This document shows, one piece after another, positions 1 through 8,200 of a stretch of DNA of 64,000 bases (the stretch's first letter is position 1; each line of letters begins with the position of its first letter). The notes beneath the pieces were generated by a model. That model ran no database searches, was not told where the DNA came from, and was given only the letters and a program-made list of their open reading frames with translations. The stretch is from NCBI GenBank assembly GCA_028284775.1, contig JANQRB010000009.1, positions 1-64,000 on the forward strand, given 5' to 3'. The DNA comes from Candidatus Kapaibacterium sp. (GTDB lineage Bacteria; Bacteroidota; Ignavibacteria; Kapaibacteriales; UBA7675). The translations under genes were made by a program, and so were the position numbers.

Positions 1-1263
1 GACCGGGGTTTGTACCAGTCCCGGCGTAAAGTCGTAGGTGCCGGCGACGGTCCGACCAAGCTGTAGCAGGTCGTGCGTACCCCAGGTCCAGACGCGGCCG
101 TTGTTGTCGAGCGCAACACAGTGGGCTGCGCCGGAGGCGATGGCCGTGATGCTCGGCAGTCCGGGCATCGTTGTCACCGCCTGGATCGTCGGCGGAACCG
201 GACTGTAGTTGCTTCCCCAGTACACGACGCTGCCGTCCTGCAGCAGCGCGATGCTGTGGTCGTCGCCGCCGTCAACGGCTACGGCGCCCGCAATGCCGGC
301 AACGCGCTGTGCCGTCTGACCCGGTCCCGAGGCTGTCGGGATGCCGTCGCCCGAAACCTGGGCGCTGGCGTTTTCACCCCAGGTCCAGACGCTGCCGTCG
401 TCTTTGGCGGCCAGACTGTGCCCCGAACCGGCGCCGATCGCAACGACGTTACGCAACACGGAACTCGCTGATTCGCGTACCGGCCAGGCCAGCGTTCGCT
501 GCAGAGTTCCGCCGTCGTTATCGCCGAGCTGGCCTGAATAATCACTGCCGAAGGCGTACACGGAGCCGGCGGAAGTCAAAGCCAGACTGTGCCCGTCGTG
601 GGTCGGATGAACATCATGAATGCCGCCGGCGGCAACGCAGACAACACCACTCAAGGGCTGACTGGTCCAATCGAGCACCGTTTGCGGTGTTGAAGCATCC
701 GTTGTCGTACCGTTGCCGAGCTGACCATAGAAGTTAGCGCCCCAGGAATGAACCATCTGGTCGCTTGTTACCGCCAGGCTGAAGGCCTGTCCGCCGGCCA
801 GCGCGAGAATTGAGTTAAACTCGAGGGTCGGCGCTTCCATCGGCTGGTACATACTTGTTGTGCCATTGCCGAGCTGTCCGTTGATGTTAACGCCCCAGGA
901 CTGTACCAGACCGTTCATCAGATACAGTGCATGGCCGCCGCCTGCCGCAATAACTTTGTCAAGTTCGGAACCGCCGTCGATCGTTCGGGACCATTGGACG
1001 GCGCCCTGGTCGTCTGTCTTTACGATATACAGGGTGCTCCCGCCCTGTAAAGCCGCGGACTCGGCGACCGTCAAAAAGCCTCCGTCACTGGTTTGAATGC
1101 TGGACGCACCCCGATCGACCACGCTTTGCGAATTGTCCAGACGCCCGATTGTCTCTACGAAAGTGTACTGTGCTGATGATTCACCATAACTGAAGCAGGC
1201 GATTAAGAGCGCCGCTGCAAATTTTCCGAATAAAGTCTGCCAAAACACAGATCTGCGTTTCAT
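1..1263 (-). CDS. Secreted RCC1-repeat protein (partial, cut by window edge)
   Basis: The minus strand is open without a stop from the ATG at 1263 to base 1, giving 421 codons; the C-terminus lies outside the window. The product starts with a signal peptide (MKRRSVFW..., hydrophobic stretch, cleavage near SSAQ). It continues as RCC1/BNR-type beta-propeller repeats: units of the form GxxHSLAL...DGxVxxWGxNxxGQLG recur about every 50-60 residues (for example WGVNINGQLGNGTT and WGANFYGQLGNGTT). RCC1 propellers in bacteria are usually secreted or surface proteins that bind partners; no enzyme function is implied. A T9SS sorting domain is likely in the missing C-terminus, by analogy with neighbouring genes, but cannot be seen. 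The plus-strand open frames here are antisense shadows. Confidence 0.85.
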   Translation of the reverse strand, partial: MKRRSVFWQTLFGKFAAALLIACFSYGESSAQYTFVETIGRLDNSQSVVDRGASSIQTSDGGFLTVAESAALQGGSTLYIVKTDDQGAVQWSRTIDGGSELDKVIAAGGGHALYLMNGLVQSWGVNINGQLGNGTTSMYQPMEAPTLEFNSILALAGGQAFSLAVTSDQMVHSWGANFYGQLGNGTTTDASTPQTVLDWTSQPLSGVVCVAAGGIHDVHPTHDGHSLALTSAGSVYAFGSDYSGQLGDNDGGTLQRTLAWPVRESASSVLRNVVAIGAGSGHSLAAKDDGSVWTWGENASAQVSGDGIPTASGPGQTAQRVAGIAGAVAVDGGDDHSIALLQDGSVVYWGSNYSPVPPTIQAVTTMPGLPSITAIASGAAHCVALDNNGRVWTWGTHDLLQLGRTVAGTYDFTPGLVQTPV

Positions 1264-1642
1264 TGTGAATGCCTCGAAATTTGATTGAATGAAAACAAAA
1301 TTAAACCATCCTCAAGGATGGCGCAGCCTCAAGCTGCCTGTAATGGCTTGTGGAATCCGCTTGTGACCAGGAAAAAGAATGGCAAGGAAAGTGAAGGGCA
1401 GTCTGGTCGCAATTCCTACCCAGAGAAATGCACTCCGAGAAGAATTTCCATAAACAATTTGAAGGTCAATAGAATTGTATTCCACTGATCATTTGCGGAA
1501 AGGGAATTTTGGTTTGTTATCACTCGATATTCACATGAGCTGTTCTGCCGCGCAATAGCGAGGAGTGTGATCTTAGGCCTACAGCAATGGGCGTGCCGAC
1601 TGCAGGACTTAATTTTTAACAAGTGAAACATATCTGGCGGTA

Positions 1643-1815
1643 GTGCTTTTTCAAATTAGTTTCTTGTATCTATTTCCCTCCCCTTAAGCTAAGGGGGTGA
1701 GGCGCGGACTGAGCGCCGAACGAGGAGGGGTTATGATTCCTAGACTATTCGAACTCCCCTGGCCTCTCTTTCGCAAGAGAGGGGGATTTGAAAATAAACT
1801 AATTTGACAAAGCAC
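1643..1815. mobile_element. MITE-like element with 20-bp TIRs flanked by TA
   Basis: The left end (1643-1662, GTGCTTTTTCAAATTAGTTT) and right end (1796-1815) are inverted repeats with 19 of 20 matches. Each is bordered outside by TA (1641-1642 and 1816-1817). TA duplication with terminal inverted repeats is typical of IS630/Tc1-mariner elements and their non-autonomous MITEs. The 173-bp interior has no gene but holds two hairpins: CCCCTTA/TAAGGGG at 1680-1696, and CCTCTCTT-TCGC-AAGAGAGG at 1763-1782. The transposase that would move it is unknown; an IS630-like N-terminal fragment is present at 20524. Confidence 0.7.
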
Positions 1816-1968
1816 TATTCACCTGGATCTTCCCGATCGTAGCACATCGAGTTCAGTGGTGAAATGACGAAGTCGTCAGTGTTGTTGTCGATTTGCCGAG
1901 AGCTTGACATTAACCTTGTTCACAATTAACACTCTTAGCCGATCGCCGGAACAAACAGCAAAACTAAC

Positions 1969-2003
1969 GGCCGTATTCCGGGACGAAGTCCTGGTCTACG
2001 GCC
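1969..2003 (-). terminator. Terminator of the Cys-Cys repeat protein gene
   Basis: GGCCGTA (1969-1975) pairs with TACGGCC (1997-2003). Inside it CCGGGAC pairs with GTCCTGG around a GAA loop. Read on the minus strand, the hairpin lies about 35 bases after the TGA at 2037 and is followed by a T-rich stretch (GTTAGTTTTGCTGTTTG). Confidence 0.7.
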
Positions 2004-2036
2004 ATTAGATACTGGTCAGAATTGCTGTATTAACGT

Positions 2037-4343
2037 TCAGCGTCGGATCGTCAGAGCGATACTCAGGTTGGCATCATTGACGGACAGTCGGAGGTAGTAG
2101 ACACCGGCCGGGTAGTGAAGCGTATTCACTTCAAGCCCGTGAAGTCCCTTGTCACGCTGTCCGCTTGCCAGTACAGCGACCGACTGACCGAGCGAATTGT
2201 ACAGTTCCAATTGTATGGCGGCCGATTCGGGCAGACTGTAATGGATGGTTGTCTTACCTGCGGTCGGGTTAGGAGCAGCGCTCAGTTTCAGGCCGAGGTC
2301 GACGAGCGAAACATCAGCGCCTGCGTTTTCCGGCGTTGCGCCCTTGTTTGTCGATCCGCCGCCTGAACCGCAAGTGGTCCGTTCCGAGAGATCGCACATG
2401 ACATTGCCATCACGATCCAGAAACTCGATGCGAAGATCGACAACGCCCGGCGTTGAAGCCTGCGATCCGTGGCAGAGGGTGCCGATCGGAATACCGCCGG
2501 TAAAATCGACAGACCTTCCCGGATCGTGCGGAAAGAAATTGTCGATGTTTGCCGGTTCAATCGGGTTGTCGTTAATCAGATTGAATCCATATACTCGGCA
2601 GTTGTCGCCCGGCAATGGCGTTGCCATGATCGTCCAGCAGCACTCGGGGCCAATGGGAGTATCGAAGGGCTCCATTTCGATCCGGTAGCCATTGCAGCAA
2701 TTGGCGCAGGCGGCGGATATCTCCTCCTCGCAGAATACTTCGTCATTCCAACCGATGTAACGCACGGTGAACGGTTTGTTAACCGTGTTTGTCACGCAAA
2801 AACGGCCGGAGACAGACGTTGCGGGTTCCAAGGGATCATGTAAGGTCATGGTCAGATCATCAGCAAAGCCGGATTGCGACGTGAAAGTTTCCCACTCCGG
2901 ACCGAGGACCGGGCTGCCGAAAGCGGATCCCGGCGACAGTAGTTCAATGCCCTTGATGCCGCAGTCGAGTTTGACCACCTGAGGAATTAGGGACAGCTGG
3001 AAATCGTAACAGCAGGGATCCTGCGGATCTTCGACCAAAATTAATTCGACGGCATCGCAGTCGGAACATGAGCCGTCGCATTCAAGCGTTAAGTCGCCGG
3101 CGCAAAGTGTCGGCGTTCCACCTGCCGACATGAAAGTATACTGCAGCGTGTAGCGTCCCTGCGGCACATCATTCAGACAGAACCATCCCAGATCGATATC
3201 TTCCCCGGCCGGAACAAGCCCGAGGGGGTCCGGTTTGAAAGTGCCGCTGGCGACATCATAGCTCCAGCCGGGCTGCACCGTTACGTCAAGTTCGCTGAGA
3301 TCAAGACCGTCGACGCTGATTGCAATACCTTCGATATTACAATTGTTGAAAACATCATTGGACAGGTCGTAGGTCAATTCCCAACAGCAGTCACCGTTAT
3401 CGACCCATTCGGCCTTAACAACTGCGGGAAGCGCGCCAACATGCGAGACGGAGCATTCGCAAAAAGGGTCCGCGACACGCTCAACGCTCACATCGTCGAT
3501 GTAGTAATAGCCGTCTTTTTTGTTGCCGGGCCAATTTGGACAAGGTCTTGGTGTGGGAGTCGCCGAAGGAATGTCGGTAGGCATATTGTCGAAATTACCG
3601 AGCAAGAGCCATTCCTCGCCGCCTTTGGCGACAAATTGATCATTGGAAATCAGGGTCCAGGTGTCTTTCGGGATGTCCGCATTACCGGTATGTACATGAG
3701 GTTCAGTCAGATTCAACCAGGAAGACTGAGAGATGTTATAGTTCCAGCTTGAAAATGCAGAATTTCGATTGTTCCACTCATCATCGGTCATAAGTACCGC
3801 CCCCAGACGTGCAACGCCATAGGTTGAAATTTCCGCCAGACTCACCCAAAAGGACAACTCATATCTTGCGCCTGCCTGCAGTCCGGTCCGAAATCCGCTG
3901 CCTTCGGGCAGTAGACGTACTGCTATGTATTCGCGATAACGGAATTGAGTGCCCCCGCCGATATCCCAGTTGCCTAAACCGGCATAGGCCATTCCTCCCC
4001 CTTGAGGTTCCTGGCTGCCCATCGCATTGTCGGGTATCGGACCGGCAAAAATTTGATCGCAGGGCTGCGTCTGGAAATAAAAGTAGTCTGAGGTGTGATC
4101 TGATGATGTACGAATCCAATTCCGGCACCTGCTCTCCAATTGATTTTCATCATTCGGCAACAGGCCGGCCTGCAGGATTTCAAAAGAGGGATTGGGAACC
4201 AGGTTCTGTGCGTAGGCCGCTGATATCGCGATGATACACTGTAATACGATAATCGATAATGCGCTGCCTGCGCGAGCAGATCTATGCCATTTGTTTAAGC
4301 GCATGGCTCCGCTTGTATGTAGTTCTGAATAGATCGAACACAT
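2037..4343 (-). CDS. Secreted Cys-Cys repeat protein with NPSFE domain and T9SS sorting domain
   Basis: 768 residues. The ATG at 4343 has a good Shine-Dalgarno (AAGGA, 5 bases away); in-frame ATGs at 4382 and 4304 are weaker. The N-terminus has a signal peptide ending near AAYAQ. The mature protein opens with LVPNPSFE, the motif that starts a carbohydrate-binding-like jelly-roll domain common in Bacteroidota surface proteins (about residues 45-300). Three roughly 120-residue modules follow, each with a Cys-Cys-aromatic signature (DCCWEL, PCCYDF, ECCWTI) and paired cysteines such as CSDC and CANCC. The last 80 residues form a type A T9SS sorting domain (AAPNPTAGKTTI..., PAGVYYLRLS). It is therefore exported by Sec, crosses the outer membrane by T9SS and probably ends up on the surface. 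Substrate unknown. Confidence 0.85.
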   Translation of the reverse strand: MCSIYSELHTSGAMRLNKWHRSARAGSALSIIVLQCIIAISAAYAQNLVPNPSFEILQAGLLPNDENQLESRCRNWIRTSSDHTSDYFYFQTQPCDQIFAGPIPDNAMGSQEPQGGGMAYAGLGNWDIGGGTQFRYREYIAVRLLPEGSGFRTGLQAGARYELSFWVSLAEISTYGVARLGAVLMTDDEWNNRNSAFSSWNYNISQSSWLNLTEPHVHTGNADIPKDTWTLISNDQFVAKGGEEWLLLGNFDNMPTDIPSATPTPRPCPNWPGNKKDGYYYIDDVSVERVADPFCECSVSHVGALPAVVKAEWVDNGDCCWELTYDLSNDVFNNCNIEGIAISVDGLDLSELDVTVQPGWSYDVASGTFKPDPLGLVPAGEDIDLGWFCLNDVPQGRYTLQYTFMSAGGTPTLCAGDLTLECDGSCSDCDAVELILVEDPQDPCCYDFQLSLIPQVVKLDCGIKGIELLSPGSAFGSPVLGPEWETFTSQSGFADDLTMTLHDPLEPATSVSGRFCVTNTVNKPFTVRYIGWNDEVFCEEEISAACANCCNGYRIEMEPFDTPIGPECCWTIMATPLPGDNCRVYGFNLINDNPIEPANIDNFFPHDPGRSVDFTGGIPIGTLCHGSQASTPGVVDLRIEFLDRDGNVMCDLSERTTCGSGGGSTNKGATPENAGADVSLVDLGLKLSAAPNPTAGKTTIHYSLPESAAIQLELYNSLGQSVAVLASGQRDKGLHGLEVNTLHYPAGVYYLRLSVNDANLSIALTIRR

Positions 4344-5149
4344 AGTGATCCTTGAGATAATGTTTACTGAGTTATTTGGCAAAGCTTGAATTCAGTACCG
4401 TTAAGAGAGCATTGAATAGTAGATTGTCAATTTAACGAAGCGCTGATGCCGCGATTCAGCAGAGCTTGATTGTTGCAATATTGACCTCGGCAGAAATCTG
4501 ATTTACCGTGTTTCAGGGTCAAAACTGCCGCTACCAAGGGTCTTGCGACAAGACTACCGTCAAACCGAAAATCAATTAAGCCGAATCGGGCTTTCACTCG
4601 AATTCAGAGGCGAGCGATCAGCGCGTAGCCTTGGGAGCCTGTTTTAATCCTTAGGCTCGTTTCGCCGCTTTAATGCTGAATTCCCGCTGCGAAGCCGAAA
4701 CGCAAGGCACAGTTTTGCTGGCACTCTTTTGAGCCGCAATCTTGCTGCTTTTGTATCACACAAGCTGAGTCGGCGGTATATTGCCGTAGATGGAGGAAAA
4801 AGAGGCTGGAAGCGAAACCAGCGAAAGTCTGGCTCGCCGATAGCCGGATTTGCTTTGCATAGCTGAATCCTCATGAAAGGTAAGGGGAAAAGTGTTCGTC
4901 ATCCGCCGGAAGCGGTGCATACACGTGGGTTAAAGTATAAATGGGGATGTGACACTTTCCTGCGACCCTTCGATTTCACGCCGGGAACGGTGAGCATCGA
5001 GTAGTCACGACTATCTGATTGTTAAATGCGGCGACGTGAAAATTCCATAAGAAATTTGAATCGATGTTCAACAAAATAGTCTATACATTTTTCAGCTCTC
5101 CCGAGATCAGCCGGATTTCGGCAGCGAGGGCTGGCTCCAAAATAAAAAA
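4344..5149. other. Long intergenic region, no gene seen
   Basis: About 800 bases between two minus-strand genes with no convincing coding frame; the open frame at 4644-4874 has no ribosome site or recognisable product. It must contain the promoter of the 2037-4343 gene. A segment at 4511-4532 (TTTCAGGGTCAAAACT core) recurs at 59033-59054 with 20 of 22 matches and may be a dispersed repeat. Confidence 0.5.
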
Positions 5150-5181
5150 AAGCAAGGGATGACTTTGCGCATCCCTTGCTT
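5150..5181 (-). terminator. Strong intrinsic terminator of the large subtilisin gene
   Basis: A perfect 12-bp stem, AAGCAAGGGATG (5150-5161) with CATCCCTTGCTT (5170-5181), has an 8-base loop. On the minus strand it is followed at once by a T-run (complement of AATAAAAAAA at 5141-5150). It lies 26 bases past the stop at 5208. Confidence 0.92.
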
Positions 5182-5207
5182 TACTCAATCGCTTATCCCG
5201 TTCAGCC

Positions 5208-8200
5208 CTAGGGCAGCAGGATCATTTTCCGCATTAAAGTTTCGCCGTCGGATTCCAGGCGGCAATAATAAACGCCGGCCGGAACCTGGTCGGCCCGCCA
5301 CTGCAGTGAATGCTCTCCGGCAGACTGGAAGCCATCCAGCAGATTTGCGATGACGCGTCCCATCATGTCGGTTACTAACAGACGAACATTTGCACCTTCC
5401 CGCAGCGCAAAGCGCAGCTCCGTGTCCAGGCTGAAAGGATTGGGCACGTTGGCGTGCAGCGTCAGATTGCGGCTTAGCGCGGCTGCACCACTTGCATCAG
5501 GCAAGGCAGGCTTCGGCAACTGATCGATCTCACGCAGGTCGGTGATGACCTTGCCGAAGTAGTTCTGTAATTCCTGCTCGTACAGCTCGCCGAGCGTTGG
5601 GTCGGTTTGCTCGGCCATCAGGAAGCTGATGCGCCAGGCGGCATAGCGCGCGCTGCGCGCTGCCGGATAGTTCGTCAGCACATTGCCGTAGTTATTGATC
5701 GCCGAGAGGCTCTGGCCCAGGTACTCGTCTATCTGGCCCATCAGCATATAGGCCGTTATCTCGAGAATCTTCGCCACGCCGAATTCACCGCTGATCTGGG
5801 CATATTCCTGCTTCAGGGTCGTCAGGTCCGTGGCGCGCGTGTCGCCCAACCAGGCAGCCTGGAAAGCATCGTAGGCTTTATCGCGACGGCACTCGGCGGT
5901 CAGGCCGACGTTCATCATAAAGCTCCGGGCATTGTCGCGCGCAAGATCCAGGTAGGGATCGTCGGGACTCAGCGCGGCCCAGGCGCCGTCATTAACATAG
6001 TCGTCGCCCGGGCAGACGATCTGAATCGGCACCAGGCATTCGTCGGTATCGGCCGGTCCGCAGCCGCCGCCATACGATGCCGACTGGTTCAGAGGACTGC
6101 CGTTTGTACCGATGTTAAACGCCCGCATAAAACCGATCACCGGTTGCAAGGGATCGTGCCAGAAGTTGATCGAACCGTCGATAAACTCCGTTGTACGGTT
6201 GACGACGCTGTAAAGATGGTTGTTGCTCTGTTCGGCCATATCGTTCATGCCGCAGTAGAAGTTGGCCCAGCCGTCGAAATCCGTTAATGCTACATCGGCC
6301 CAGGAATCGAAGTATTTGCTCTGGTTAAGGTCGATGTAGGGATTGACGGACTGGGCGATCGGGAGCACCGTAAAAGAATTGCGTCCGAACAGTGTTCGTC
6401 GCGGGCCGGCAAAAGTAGAAACACGCCAGCCGGTCAGCTCCGCCCGCGCATCGTCCGCCACAATGCCCTGGTGGAATTCGCTGAACAGGTTGCCGCGAAA
6501 TGCCTGGAAGGGGCCGCCGAGCAACTGTACCGCTTTTTCCACGGTCATGTACTGGTTGTCGTAATGTCCGCTTGTCTGCGAGCCTTCGAATACGGAAGCG
6601 AACTCGACCATCTCGAAGAGGTTGGCGCAAAGCTCCACCGTTGAATAATTGTCGATATTGCCGATGTCGCAATTGCGGAACTGCGATGTCGCAATACGCA
6701 CGTCGCCGCATGCCAGCGTCGAAACGCCGAAGTGAAGATTTTCAAAGCTGCAAGTATTGATTTGAAGTTGGTTGATTCCTCGCGTAAACAGGCCCTTGTA
6801 AGGATAGACGTTGGGATCATCCGGCACGACAACGCGCGGCGCAACGTAGGAAAATTGACAGTCATTAATTTCAGTAGGAATGTTAATCGGGGAATCGAAG
6901 GGGACTTCAAGCCGGCCGTTACTCAGCTCGAGCAGCCTGTTTAAGGAGCCGTCGGTCTGATCGTGATCGGCAAAAAAGCTGCAGTTTCTAATGGGGTCCT
7001 TCACATGATTGTCGCGCACTACCATCTGCACATTCTTAAAGTCGGTGTATTGAATCTTGGCCCAGGATGACAATACCGGCGGCAGTTGCTCCAGGTCGCT
7101 CGCGGCGCCGAAAGCAATAATGCGGGCATAGGCAGGGCCGTCGTCGCAGACACTGAATCTACGCGCCGTTACTTCGATCCGATTGGCGGCCGTGCCGCGA
7201 AATTCGATTCGCCCGCGCGAGGAGTAGGCCGAAAAGTCATTGTTCGTCAGATAGAGCCAGCAACCGTCTTCGATTTCCATATCCGCATCTTTGGCGATGA
7301 AAAATTCGTGCAGCTCAACAACTGCGTTCCGATCGATCAACATGGTCGCCTGCGCCTGAACGCTGATCGGCACCTGGATGAGTGCGTCGGCATTTTGCGC
7401 TACCGTAAACTGTCCGCCTGTCTCCACTGTAATGGCGCCGCCTTCGTAATTGTAGATGCCCTGCAGGATGTTGCCGCCATAGATCGACGCCGTGCCCTGA
7501 AGCGTGGCTGTGGCGCCGGCTTGCACGATGAAATTGCCGTTGCCGACCGGCAGATTGGGATCGGACGTAAAGAAGCCGGTGACGACGGGACCGAGAATGA
7601 CGCGGGCATCGTCTTCGATTATCATTGACGCGCCGCCCTCGAGAACGACGTCACAGTAGAAAGCCACGTTGCGGGCATCTTCTTTTATGATCAAGGTGCC
7701 GCCGGACTGGACGATCAGCTTGCGGCCCTCTGTGCCAAGGATCGCCGTTCCCGCGTTCATCTCCAGCGTGGCGCCGTCCTGAACGATCAGATCTTTGCTG
7801 CCGTTCAGGTAGATGCCGGCGCCCGGATGCAGGCGGAGCGTACCGGCGTCCACCAGAATTTCGCCATCGCCTTTAACACGAACATAACCGCTGATTTCCA
7901 CCAGACGCCCGGAAACCCGAGGTTTTACGCTGGCCCGGCCGCCGGGGCCGGTATTGATTAACAAATCGCCGATCTGAATATTGCCTGAGAGTTTAGTGTT
8001 GTGCAAATAGCCTGTCATCAGAATCTTACTGGCATTGCCGGTCGTGATTTCGCCGCCGATCACATCGTCGGTCGTGACGATACCGTCAATTGCCAGCACC
8101 TTGTTAACACCCACCACTAGTTGGGTACTGGCACCATTGATTTTAGTAACGCCATTATTGTTCTTGTAGTCGGCTTCGCCATCGTATTTAACACCGCCTT

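Larger units (their letters stand above)
1264..2036. other. Intergenic region with MITE-like element and terminator
   Basis: No supportable gene. The part next to 1263 is the leader of the RCC1 gene. A TA-flanked inverted-repeat element occupies 1643-1815, and a hairpin terminator for the downstream end of the 2037-4343 gene lies at 1969-2003. The rest shows nothing recognisable. Confidence 0.7.

Noticed and set aside
171..737. Plus-strand open frames across the first 1.2 kb, Arg- and Pro-rich
   Set aside because: They are antisense to the RCC1-repeat protein, which is open from 1263 to base 1 and shows clear repeats.
5607..6287. Long plus-strand open frames within 5208-10295
   Set aside because: Antisense shadows of the 1695-residue subtilisin; no ribosome sites or domains.
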